From contig JANQGW010000118.1 in NCBI GenBank assembly GCA_028282905.1, forward strand, positions 1-49,412: a DNA stretch of 49,412 nt, in the 5' to 3' direction. The position numbers were made by a program, and so were the translations under genes. Source of the stretch: Sedimentisphaerales bacterium (GTDB taxonomy: Bacteria; Planctomycetota; Phycisphaerae; Sedimentisphaerales; Anaerohalosphaeraceae). Numbering within the stretch: position 1 is the stretch's first letter; each line of letters starts with the position of its first letter. The notes beneath the pieces are model-generated. The model saw only the letters and a program-made list of their open reading frames with translations. It ran no database searches and had not been told where the DNA came from. Positions 7,743 to 16,922 of this stretch are shown piece after piece.

Positions 7743-9563
7743 TCAAAATTTTCTCAAACGCACCTTGTATTTCAAGCGTTTTTCATCGAGCACTTCAAAA
7801 TCTGTGATCCGCCATGCATCCGATTGGGCCTGTACCTCAAAACGGGCCTCGTATTCATGGGCTCGCTCATGAATATGGCCCCAATGTTCCACCGTGCCGA
7901 GTACCGTCCATCTGGCTCGATATGAAAAAGCGGCCTGATTCTCATCTGTACGGAAGACACGCTCTTTCTGCCCGTGCAGAATGTTCACTTCCTGAATCCG
8001 GCTGACAGCACCACCCTGTTCAGCCATGAGACGGTTTTGGTGAATGATAAGATATAATTGGGAAAGCAAATCGCCGCCGACACTGTGGGCCAGCGCATCA
8101 TAAATATCACTTTCATCCCGATAGTCAAACGCGCGATAGATATTCTTGTGTAACGCCATAATGACCGCGTCGGCCTGTTCGTCTGTCACTTCCGGAATGG
8201 AAGCAAAGGGATTAGTAAACTCCACACGGACAGCAGACCATGCAGATAACGTTACCACTGTAAGTACCATCAAAGCAGCCAGTCCAATTCGTTTGAGTTT
8301 ATTCATCGCCAGGAGAACGATGAAAATAATAATTCCAATCAGGCTCACCAAAGACAGCCAGGGCAGCAAAAGCGGAGGTGGAGAGACTGGACAAGGGACT
8401 GCCTTTAAAGCGGGTAGTTTACTTTGATCGGGATTGCTCCATCGAAATTGACGTCGGAATCGAGAAAAAACGAATTTCTCAGTTTTAGAATCGGTCAAGA
8501 TCGTAGATCGAAGGATAGAGGCATTTGGGTTAAACATCTCCCAATCCATCGCCAGTTGGCCGAGTGAACCTTTGGTGGAATAGGATAATATGATGCCGAG
8601 GCGGGCATTCATTACACTGAGCCGTTTGCGAGGCGCCATCATAGCGAAATCTTTGAAATCGAGACCATAGAAATCGATACGACTGACAGTAGGCTTTACC
8701 TGAATACCGTCAATTCGGACTGGATTACGATGGCTGAATAATTCTCCAATGGCCTGTTTGGCAGCATCCTGTTCGGCTATCTCAAGAAAATTCTTATCGG
8801 CACGTTTGATCGGAAGAAAAGTCTCAAGCGTCAAAAGCGGAACGAGTATCTCATGGCGGACCTCAAAGCGTTCGATATAGATAAATGAGTAGACCGCACC
8901 ATAGCTGGAAATGCCCATTGTTGCCTCACTCTGGCTGCGCTGCTGCTGGCGATGCTTTCGCTGATCAGCGGTCAGAGGCGTCGGCGGTTTCTCCCAGTCA
9001 AAACGAAGCGTATGGCCCTGTCCTTTACCCAGTTGCACAACATTATCTATCTCGATGCCCATCTGCCGAATTGTTAATTCCATGACTGAAGGAACAAAAG
9101 CTTCCTCCCCGCCGTAATCCTGAACGAAAGTCAAAAACTCCGGCGGCTCAGTCTGTTGATAAACGATATCATAAACAGTACTGTATTTCATCATATCATC
9201 GACGGAAATCCCATCGGGAGGAATTTCGAAAGGCTTTACCTCAGTCACCTCCCCAGCTATACTTCGGCCGTCTTTGTCCAGCACAGAAACATACTTTAAC
9301 AAAAACGATTTGTGTTTCTCGATAGCCGTAGATATATCGTCAGGTCTTAACCTGTTTTGATCATCCGGCTCCAGACCATGGAACAGAAATAGATCTTCGC
9401 ATAATATGGAAAGACGGATCGTAACCTTATCCTTAAGCACATCGACCTCGGCCTTGCTAAGTGAGATTGGATGCGCCTGGACAAACGATGCGCATAACAG
9501 AAAGACGAAGACGATCAGTCCTGTCGTGACAGTTTTTTTTTCAAGTCTATTTTGCAACAACAA
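7743..9563 (-). CDS. Exported membrane protein with HupE/UreJ-like N-terminal domain
   Basis: A 606-residue protein, first in a four-gene ABC operon. The start is a TTG behind GGAG (six-base spacing); no ATG start fits. A signal peptide (residues 1-30) ends before HPISLSKAEVDVLKDKVTIR. This AHP-x-S-x-x-x-x-x-V opening followed by a short beta domain resembles the N-terminal extracytoplasmic part of HupE/UreJ-type proteins. It is followed by a long extracytoplasmic region to about residue 395 with no motif I recognise, two adjacent membrane helices (about 403-448) and a 150-residue C-terminal domain resembling small calcium-channel/SnoaL-like beta folds, though I cannot assign it. Unlike HupE it lacks the six-helix metal-transport bundle. 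The operon context (LolD ATPase, FtsX permease, TroA-like lipoprotein) suggests a metal-handling system. The exact role is unknown. Confidence 0.65.
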   Translation of the reverse strand: MLLQNRLEKKTVTTGLIVFVFLLCASFVQAHPISLSKAEVDVLKDKVTIRLSILCEDLFLFHGLEPDDQNRLRPDDISTAIEKHKSFLLKYVSVLDKDGRSIAGEVTEVKPFEIPPDGISVDDMMKYSTVYDIVYQQTEPPEFLTFVQDYGGEEAFVPSVMELTIRQMGIEIDNVVQLGKGQGHTLRFDWEKPPTPLTADQRKHRQQQRSQSEATMGISSYGAVYSFIYIERFEVRHEILVPLLTLETFLPIKRADKNFLEIAEQDAAKQAIGELFSHRNPVRIDGIQVKPTVSRIDFYGLDFKDFAMMAPRKRLSVMNARLGIILSYSTKGSLGQLAMDWEMFNPNASILRSTILTDSKTEKFVFSRFRRQFRWSNPDQSKLPALKAVPCPVSPPPLLLPWLSLVSLIGIIIFIVLLAMNKLKRIGLAALMVLTVVTLSAWSAVRVEFTNPFASIPEVTDEQADAVIMALHKNIYRAFDYRDESDIYDALAHSVGGDLLSQLYLIIHQNRLMAEQGGAVSRIQEVNILHGQKERVFRTDENQAAFSYRARWTVLGTVEHWGHIHERAHEYEARFEVQAQSDAWRITDFEVLDEKRLKYKVRLRKF

Positions 9564-9628
9564 TTAACACTCCGATTAATCCAAACTGGACATATCACTC
9601 ATACAGCCATGCATTTCTGTCAACAATC

Positions 9629-12600
9629 TTACAAAGAGACCCGCATTGTTACAATCTCATGTTTGACCATTGTAACAGCCCCATCGCTTCTTTCCAGTTT
9701 TTCTTCCATAGGATTACTGATCCAGGTCGCCTTTGGACGACGAGCCCATTTCAGCTTGGCCTTAACCGTTTGGTCGGCCGTGTTAAACAGACGCACGAGA
9801 AGTCCCTTGCCATCATGAGTTGGCTTGATGGTCGTAATCACTACGCCCTGTCCATCAACCTCAAGCATAGGCGATACCACTTCTTTTTCGGGATTGGCTG
9901 CAATGGCAATAAGAGGCTGACAAATATTGCGTCCAAACTGTTGCGCCTTAATTCCATCATAGCCTTTCGCATGAGGCCTTAGTGCATATCTGAAAGTGAT
10001 CAGACCTTCCTGATAGGCCTTGTAGTTGCATTCCCAGTGATTATTCATGGTCCAGGAGTGGATGTAAGCACTGGGATCAATATGTTCTCGAAAATACTGA
10101 ACCCCAAAGGGATGTGCTATTTTGATTGGATCAAACTGTAGCATCGGCGCATCCACAGACACCCAAGTCACTCCGTAATCTTCATTTGACAGATCCACCC
10201 ATCGCTGCACACAATAGAAATTACGGTTGGCGCCTCGCATCTGGTCTTTTTCTACCTGCACCACGGCCCAGGGAACATCAATCCTGGATACCGCATCCGG
10301 AATATTGAACGGGAACCCAAAGTACAACCCTTCGGGACGACGTTCTTTGAGCTTGTCAGTGGAGTTGATCAACTCTACATGTTCAAAACCGTCAATAAGA
10401 CGAATGCGTCTGATGAGTTTTTCACACCCCGGAGCATCACTTTCAATTCGTACCGTCGCCACCAGCGGCCCGGCATCTTCAATCGTCACCTTGACTGGTC
10501 CCTTGATCGTGCTTCGGTTCTCATTTGCATTACGACCAATAATGTAGAGGTAATCGTTAAGGCCTGCCGATTTTTCACCGTCAACCAGATTCGGTCCAAT
10601 GTCACGATGCCGCAATTGGGCGATAGCACCTGTCTGAGGTTCAATTTCAAGAGACAGTAAACGGTTGGACATGCTCAATCCCTCCGCTTTAACTGAGCCG
10701 AATGTCTTTGAAGCTCCATCATGAATACTATAACGGCTTGCACCAAATGAAGGGATATCCTTTGCGATAAAGGCCAACTCGCCGGAGGATAGTCGCTGAG
10801 AAGGTATCACCTTCCCTTGATCATCTCGGACTTGATCTCCAACGGCAGACTGTTCTTTACTGATCAATACAAGATCGCTGCGCTGCCAGGACGCAGTGTT
10901 ATATACATCAATGAACTCCGACGCTTCCTGACTCACTTCTTTGGCAACATCAGCCAACAGTTCGTCAGCCAAGCGTAAACTGTCAAAGGCATACGCCTGC
11001 TTGTATTCATCCTGACGAATCGAAAAATCAGAATCCGGATGACTGATACTACAGTTTGCGCCCCATGTGTGTTCGTCGTACATGATCGCCTTGTGCCAAG
11101 CCACGTCAAATCGTTCATAAAGCTTTTGTTCAGGACTCAGCATCGCCCAGAGGGTTTGAACCTGCGACAATTTCTCAGAGGCAATGCGATTTACTGATGT
11201 CGCTTTCGAGGTTGAGGCGCTGCCGTCTTCCCAATAGGGCGTATAGTCTCCCCGAACCACAGGGATCTGATCGCCATATCGTTTTTCAAATGTTTTCATC
11301 ACATCACTGTTATTTGTGATAATGAGACGAGGACTGTCATATTTCTCATTCCACGCCTTTACCACTTTGGACAAGTCCAAAGAAGGCGGTCCGTTGTCGG
11401 CACCGATGCCGTAACGCCACATTACCATATCATAGGGATAGCCTACCTCTTCAAGATGGTGAAGGTAGCTGAAAACCTTATCTTCAGAAATCTCTCCTCT
11501 ACCAGCGTGAAAACCCGAATAACCCCACCCCGGCATCCAGAACAGGATTTTATGCTTGCCGGAAGGATTTTCCCACCAGAAAGGCTGATCCGCCCATTCA
11601 AAAACACGCCCCCCCCGATGGGTACGCCCAACGATATTGGCTCCTTTATAAAAATCATTCAACCCGCCCGAAGCAAACCAGTTAGGTCCGACGGACAGAT
11701 ATGGAACGTCATGGTGGGCCAGGGCCGAAGCCAACCCCCATGTATAACCCGGCACATCCGACTGCATTGCAGAGACAATTGGTATATCATACTGTTTCTC
11801 AAATCGTTTCGCCGCCCCCATCAGTTCGAAAAGTTCTTCATCAGTGTACATACCCGTCATCGCCTGGGCATACAGAACATCCAAGTGAATCTGTTTATTC
11901 CGGCAAGCTTCAAGAAAGTTTTCCTTCTCCTGCTCCGAAGCAATCCGCATAAATTCTTCGACTGCCCACATCCCTTCAGGATGCCACTGGTGCCGGGCTG
12001 CCGGAGGATAATCCTTCGTTTCTTCTATATATTTAAGAGCTGTTCTTAAATGCTCGACCTGTACTTTAAGTACATCCTCCTGCGTATGTGTAAAGCCAAT
12101 ATCGAGATGGGTTTGATGGACGATATGCAGTTCCCAATCACGAACAGGATGTAATTCGACACCTGCAGCAGCAATGGTTTCACCGTCATAAACAATTTCG
12201 ACTTTTTCTGAGTTAACATTTTTAACAGGTAAGGCATAAGCCTGAATCGTCTGGTGACCAGATTTTAAGTCAATATCGGTGTTCTGTTTGCCAACTCTAA
12301 TACCGGCGCTGATTGGTTTGCCGATATGCTGAATTTCAAGCGTGACAGGCTGCACTTTTCTATCCATCTGCCGTACCATCACAGGCGGTGCAGAGACTGA
12401 TCGAATAATCGTATTTGGCTTTATATCTGTCAGCTTAACATCTGCTGACGATTCGAATACCACCGCGTCCCAAAGTATCCATGAACCGGAAACAGTTGTG
12501 ATCGCTATATGATTATCCCCTGCCTTTAATACTTCAGCAGGAATATCCACAGTGATAATATGCTCTGTGCCTTTGGATGGATCACCAAAGACTGAAGCAT

Positions 12601-13042
12601 CACCAGCCCCTTTTGGAGTCTGACGCTCAACCGTAAAATCGTTGATCTCAATCCGTAGCTTGGGGGGATCAACGGAATGAGTATCGACAAAATCAAGCGT
12701 CAAACGGCATGGCTTGGTCGGCACCGCTGCCAGACCAAAAAGAATCTCAAATGTCTGAGGAGTACCCGGCGCCCAGCCGCCGTCAATCGTACCCGGCTGA
12801 ACGTAAGGCCAGCTATCCTTGGTATCAGACTCGTTGACCACAAAAAAACCAGGACCACTGTAAATCCCATAATCCTTTGGTGCATGGGCAAACTCAGCAG
12901 TACTATTATCGGCTTGGCCTATCTGCCAAAGAGGTTGGAAAGCATTTTCTGCTTTTAACGGAGTGGCTATTGCAAAAATCATAGTCAGCAAAATGATACT
13001 GAATAATACTCTTACTACTGTAAACCGTAAATCACATTTCAT
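9629..13042 (-). CDS. Exported GH38 family alpha-mannosidase
   Basis: A 1137-residue exported enzyme; signal peptide 1-31. Residues about 37-197 form a beta-sandwich with the LWQIGQADNSTAEFA opening and SGSWILWDAVVFE closing typical of the domain next to rhamnogalacturonan lyases (PL4 domain III type), presumably carbohydrate-binding. The GH38 catalytic domain starts near 305 with VHQTHLDIGFTH: His 312 and Asp 314 are zinc ligands, the nucleophile is Asp 429 in MQSDVPGYTW, and a further zinc ligand is His 658 in DEHTWG. The C-terminal beta domains run to the end. GH38 enzymes hydrolyse alpha-linked mannosides with retention. It lies 21 bp after a close paralogue, so the pair is a tandem duplication and probably co-transcribed. 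It acts outside the cytoplasm. Linkage preference cannot be read from the sequence. Confidence 0.9.
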   Translation of the reverse strand: MKCDLRFTVVRVLFSIILLTMIFAIATPLKAENAFQPLWQIGQADNSTAEFAHAPKDYGIYSGPGFFVVNESDTKDSWPYVQPGTIDGGWAPGTPQTFEILFGLAAVPTKPCRLTLDFVDTHSVDPPKLRIEINDFTVERQTPKGAGDASVFGDPSKGTEHIITVDIPAEVLKAGDNHIAITTVSGSWILWDAVVFESSADVKLTDIKPNTIIRSVSAPPVMVRQMDRKVQPVTLEIQHIGKPISAGIRVGKQNTDIDLKSGHQTIQAYALPVKNVNSEKVEIVYDGETIAAAGVELHPVRDWELHIVHQTHLDIGFTHTQEDVLKVQVEHLRTALKYIEETKDYPPAARHQWHPEGMWAVEEFMRIASEQEKENFLEACRNKQIHLDVLYAQAMTGMYTDEELFELMGAAKRFEKQYDIPIVSAMQSDVPGYTWGLASALAHHDVPYLSVGPNWFASGGLNDFYKGANIVGRTHRGGRVFEWADQPFWWENPSGKHKILFWMPGWGYSGFHAGRGEISEDKVFSYLHHLEEVGYPYDMVMWRYGIGADNGPPSLDLSKVVKAWNEKYDSPRLIITNNSDVMKTFEKRYGDQIPVVRGDYTPYWEDGSASTSKATSVNRIASEKLSQVQTLWAMLSPEQKLYERFDVAWHKAIMYDEHTWGANCSISHPDSDFSIRQDEYKQAYAFDSLRLADELLADVAKEVSQEASEFIDVYNTASWQRSDLVLISKEQSAVGDQVRDDQGKVIPSQRLSSGELAFIAKDIPSFGASRYSIHDGASKTFGSVKAEGLSMSNRLLSLEIEPQTGAIAQLRHRDIGPNLVDGEKSAGLNDYLYIIGRNANENRSTIKGPVKVTIEDAGPLVATVRIESDAPGCEKLIRRIRLIDGFEHVELINSTDKLKERRPEGLYFGFPFNIPDAVSRIDVPWAVVQVEKDQMRGANRNFYCVQRWVDLSNEDYGVTWVSVDAPMLQFDPIKIAHPFGVQYFREHIDPSAYIHSWTMNNHWECNYKAYQEGLITFRYALRPHAKGYDGIKAQQFGRNICQPLIAIAANPEKEVVSPMLEVDGQGVVITTIKPTHDGKGLLVRLFNTADQTVKAKLKWARRPKATWISNPMEEKLERSDGAVTMVKHEIVTMRVSL

Positions 13043-13063
13043 TTCAATCTTCCTTTCTTAATA

Positions 13064-16000
13064 TTAACTGTTTGACGCTGTGTTATTGACCTGCACCAAT
13101 TCCTGGTCCACTCTCAATGTGATTACTTCAAATTTAACCAATGATATTTCTTTGGCAGCTTTTTCGAGAGGGTCTTCCATAGGGTTGGATCGCCAAGTCG
13201 TCTCTGCTTTTCTACCCCATTCAAGTTTTACCTTTTGCACATCATCAGTAGGATTAAATAAACGCACCATCAGGGCTTTACCATCTCGACTCGGACGAAC
13301 AGAGGTGATGATGATATTGTCATTACTCACCTTCATTAACTGCCTAATGGTGTCATGTGAGCTGTCGGCAATGACTGCAAGCAACGGCTGACAAACTTCA
13401 CGGCCGACATGTTGAGCTTTGACGGCATCGTATCCTCCTGCATGTGGTTTGAGAACATAACGAAAAGTAAATAGCCCCTCTTGATAGGCCTTGTAATTAG
13501 TCTCCCAATGGTTGTTCATCACCCATGAGTGAAGGTACTGGCCCGGGTCGATGGTGTGTCGCCAGTCATTGACGACACCATATGGGCGTGCGAATTTGAT
13601 CGGATCGAACTGCAGCATCGGCGCATCGACTGTCACCCAGGTTACACCAAAGTCTTTATTGGAGACATCAACCCAGCGCTGGACACAGTAATAGTTTTTA
13701 TTGGCGCCTTTCATCTGATCTTTTTCAGGCTGAACAACTGCCCATGGCACATCAACTTTGACAATACCATTAGGAACGTTCAACGGGTAACCAAAGAAGA
13801 CTCCTTCCGCACGTTGCTCTTTAACTTTGTCCATGGTGTTGATCAGTTCCACTCTGTCGCTGCCACTGAAGACACGGACTCGTCTGGTCAGCTTTTTGCA
13901 GCCCGGAGCGGTGGTTTCAATCTTAAGAGTCGCTACCAGCGGACCGGGGTCCTCGACGGTAATTTTTGCGTTGTCGGAAATGCGTCGATGCCCTTTCTTA
14001 TCATCGCGGCCGATAATCTGCAGATAATCATTAATACCTGTGCCCTTACTTATATCCACCAGTTCCTTGTTCAGCTTGTTGTGGTAGAGGCTGTTGATCG
14101 CACCGGTCTTTGAATCGATGGTCAATTTGATTAACGCATTTGTGATTCCGCTTTTATTTGCTCTGGCAGTTCCTGTTCCATGAGCTTCGCCAGAATGAAT
14201 CATATAACGCCGAACACCAAAAGCCGGGACATTATTGGCAACAAGTGCCAATTCCCCTGAAGCAAGGCGCTGAGACGGCACCGGGTTGCCATCTTGATCT
14301 TTTACCATATCTCCGGCGACAGACTGTTCCTGATCAAGGATCACCAGGTCATTTCGGTTCCAAGATGTGGTATTATACACATCAATGGTAGATGAGCCGG
14401 CTGCTGTACGACCTTCCAGCACATCTGCGACAATGCCATCTGCCATGCGAGCCCCGTCAATCGCGAATTGCTTTTTATAGCGTTCTTGTGTAAGAACAAA
14501 TTCCGTTTCCGGAGCAGAAATACTGTTCCAGGCACCCCAAGTATGTTCGTCATACATAATCATCTTCTGCCAGGCATCATCGCATTTTTCATGGAGTTGC
14601 TCATCTGGATTGACCATACTCCAGAGTGTCTGCACCTGCTGCAGTTTCTCATTAGCCCGACGGTTGATGGAAGTGGCAGCGGAAGTAGATGCGCAACCAT
14701 CTTCCCAGTATGGAGTACAGTCTCCTTGGATGATCGGAAGGGTTTCCCCGTAACGTTTTTCAAACTCTTTCAACATCTGGCTGTTGCGGGAGATGATCAG
14801 CTTTGGCGAAATATATTTCTCGTTCCACGCTTTTACCGCATCGCTGAGGGTCAGATCCGGAGGGCCGTTATCCGAACCAATTGCATATCGCATGTGGATC
14901 ATATCGTAGGGGTATCCTCTCTCGTCAAGATGGTGAATCGTATTGAAGATGTGATCAATACGATTCATCAACATGTTATCCTTCACATCATAGACACCTG
15001 GAATACCGCCCATAAAGCGTGAATATCCACCCATCGGCATCCAGAAGAGAATTTTTTCTTTCCCCGAAGGTGACACCCAGTAGAATGGGTGGTCAGCCCA
15101 CTCATAAAGACGTCCGACACGGTGTGCTGCGTTAGGACCGACGGAAAGGTATTTGACACCATGTTTTGCCAAGGCCGTGGCTAGGCCCCATGTATAGCCC
15201 GGGACATCCGATTGCATGGCGGAATCAATCTTGACACCATATTTTTTCTCGAACATTTTGGCCGATGTCATCAGTTCCATCATCTCTTCTTCGGTATATA
15301 TGCCGGTCATTGCCTGTGCATAAAGCACATCCATGTGAATGTCGCCTCTGCGTGCTGCAATCAGGAATTCTTTTTTCTCCTGTTCTGTGGCGGTTCGAAA
15401 GAATTCTTCCACAGCCCACATCCCCTCAGGATGGAATTTGAAACGCGATTCTTCAGGATAGTTGGCAGAGCGTTTAATTTCTTTCAGGGCACTCTTGATA
15501 TGCTTCACCTGTAAGTCTAATACCTCTTCTTGGGTATGGGTGTAACCGATATCCAGATGCGTTTGGTGGATCAGATGAATTTCCCAGTTTCTCTCTCGTT
15601 TGACTGTTGCAGAGCAGGATAATTCTTTTTCACCGGTTTTGACGGTGATTTCTACCTGAGAATCTTTGGCCGGATTGGGAATCGGAATTAATAATTCGAT
15701 GGAATCCATGAATGTTTTTGCCGGGACGATCTCCGTTGTATACTTCTTCCCTTCACATGTCACTGTTATATCCAGTTCACCATGTAAAAAACCGTCATGA
15801 GCATTAATGACAAACAACCTTCCCTCAGCTTCATTAACTTTGCGAATACCGCGACCTACCTTTGCTGTGACACCCTTTGCTTCTGGAAACTTTTCAAATC
15901 CGTATAGACTAAGGCTGTCATATAGTGTCCAGGAACCATCTACAGAAATGAGAGTCAGTTTGTTCCCGGTTTTTTTCAGACTGGAAGCCGGGATCCAGCA

Positions 16001-16480
16001 ATTATATGTACTGTGGTTTCCGGCAGATGGATTTGTCATAACTTTGTCACCAGCACCGTGTTTCGTCTCCAAAGCCACCGCTTCTCCATCATTTAAAACA
16101 ACATTAAACAGTGTTGGCAATTGAGCATGTGTCCCCACCACATTCAACTCAAGGAGGAGGGCTTTATAGTTTATTTCAGACAGATTGAAGTTAACGGAAA
16201 AAGTATGTTTTTTTGCTCCAGCCCAGTGATCAGCCGGACCTGGATGTATATAGGGCCAGGACTTCGATGAAATGTCTTCTCCAATGACGAAGTTAGCGTC
16301 GTGTGGAAAACGGAGCAGATATTGCTTAGTATCTCCAATGCCGGCTAGGGCAAATTCTGAGAAGTTATGATCTTTTTGACCGATATGCCAGATTGGGACT
16401 GCATCATCAGCTCCAGCTAAAGCCGAAAAGGCAACACTGAGACAACAAAGATACGTTACTACTATTTTATACGATTTCAT
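13064..16480 (-). CDS. Exported GH38 family alpha-mannosidase (paralogue)
   Basis: A 1138-residue enzyme if the ATG at 16480 is used. That start gives a clean signal peptide (MKSYKIVVTYLCCLSVAFSALAG) and has AAGGA upstream; an in-frame start 60 bases earlier would only add a polar tail. The domain order equals its neighbour: WHIGQKDHNFSEFALAG beta-sandwich (about 30-195), then GH38 with HQTHLDIGYTH (His 308, Asp 310), nucleophile Asp 425 in MQSDVPGYTW and His 647 in DEHTWG. Long stretches are near-identical to the downstream paralogue, such as MQSDVPGYTWGLA and VQTLW. It lacks the insert around FASGGLNDFYKG seen in the other copy, which suggests different substrate loops. Neither intact copy carries a dockerin-like tail, unlike the relic just upstream. 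Confidence 0.9.
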   Translation of the reverse strand: MKSYKIVVTYLCCLSVAFSALAGADDAVPIWHIGQKDHNFSEFALAGIGDTKQYLLRFPHDANFVIGEDISSKSWPYIHPGPADHWAGAKKHTFSVNFNLSEINYKALLLELNVVGTHAQLPTLFNVVLNDGEAVALETKHGAGDKVMTNPSAGNHSTYNCWIPASSLKKTGNKLTLISVDGSWTLYDSLSLYGFEKFPEAKGVTAKVGRGIRKVNEAEGRLFVINAHDGFLHGELDITVTCEGKKYTTEIVPAKTFMDSIELLIPIPNPAKDSQVEITVKTGEKELSCSATVKRERNWEIHLIHQTHLDIGYTHTQEEVLDLQVKHIKSALKEIKRSANYPEESRFKFHPEGMWAVEEFFRTATEQEKKEFLIAARRGDIHMDVLYAQAMTGIYTEEEMMELMTSAKMFEKKYGVKIDSAMQSDVPGYTWGLATALAKHGVKYLSVGPNAAHRVGRLYEWADHPFYWVSPSGKEKILFWMPMGGYSRFMGGIPGVYDVKDNMLMNRIDHIFNTIHHLDERGYPYDMIHMRYAIGSDNGPPDLTLSDAVKAWNEKYISPKLIISRNSQMLKEFEKRYGETLPIIQGDCTPYWEDGCASTSAATSINRRANEKLQQVQTLWSMVNPDEQLHEKCDDAWQKMIMYDEHTWGAWNSISAPETEFVLTQERYKKQFAIDGARMADGIVADVLEGRTAAGSSTIDVYNTTSWNRNDLVILDQEQSVAGDMVKDQDGNPVPSQRLASGELALVANNVPAFGVRRYMIHSGEAHGTGTARANKSGITNALIKLTIDSKTGAINSLYHNKLNKELVDISKGTGINDYLQIIGRDDKKGHRRISDNAKITVEDPGPLVATLKIETTAPGCKKLTRRVRVFSGSDRVELINTMDKVKEQRAEGVFFGYPLNVPNGIVKVDVPWAVVQPEKDQMKGANKNYYCVQRWVDVSNKDFGVTWVTVDAPMLQFDPIKFARPYGVVNDWRHTIDPGQYLHSWVMNNHWETNYKAYQEGLFTFRYVLKPHAGGYDAVKAQHVGREVCQPLLAVIADSSHDTIRQLMKVSNDNIIITSVRPSRDGKALMVRLFNPTDDVQKVKLEWGRKAETTWRSNPMEDPLEKAAKEISLVKFEVITLRVDQELVQVNNTASNS

Positions 16481-16630
16481 ATCATTAATTCCTTTTCTAT
16501 TTTCATTTTTTAAAACTGATATGAGCAACTTTTCGGCCATCGAGACTCCCTAAACAAAACATAATTTCATGCGATTGTCACACTATTTGAAAGGCCCTGT
16601 TTTGTATTCAAACACGTATGTTAAAGTGAA

Positions 16631-16912
16631 TCATATCTCAATGATGGACAGCCATGACTCAACGAAAAACCAAATATCCTGAAATTCTACATCATAATCT
16701 TTATCCAAATCTACTCCGATCGTTTAATCGACATCACTGGGAAATGTGCCGGGATAGGTCGCATAATCGCCGGCAATGGCAAATTCGGTGTAATCCTGAT
16801 CTGCTGTACCAATTTGCCATAATGACACTGTCACGCTAAACACAAATAATTGAATACATAACAGACAAAAAACAAACGAACCCGCCTCCACTTTTAGATT
16901 TTTCTTTTTCAT
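16631..16912 (-). pseudogene. Internally deleted relic of a third GH38-type paralogue with dockerin-like tail
   Basis: An ATG at 16912 behind GGAG opens a signal peptide and then SLWQIGTADQDYTEFAIAGD, the same opening as the two GH38 proteins downstream. After 62 residues (ending FPSDVD) there is a TAA at 16724-16726. In the same frame the sequence continues TIGVDLDKDYDVEFQD and IWFFVESWLS, stopping at 16631. The first residues after the TAA still align with the paralogue (FVIGED). The rest is a dockerin-like EF-hand loop (D-x-D-x-D-x-D...D followed by W-F-F-V-E-S-W-L). So the gene seems to have lost its whole catalytic region, joining N-terminus to C-terminal dockerin, and acquired one nonsense codon. 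With the stop read through it would encode 93 residues. It is probably not functional. Confidence 0.72.
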
Positions 16913-16922
16913 TTCTTCTCCG

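Noticed and set aside
7743..9563. 606-residue protein as a HupE-type nickel/cobalt transporter
   Set aside because: Only the N-terminal domain resembles HupE; the six-helix metal-transport bundle is absent.
9629..16480. Many long antisense frames over the GH38 genes
   Set aside because: They are shadows of the coding strand; the sense frames carry complete catalytic motifs.
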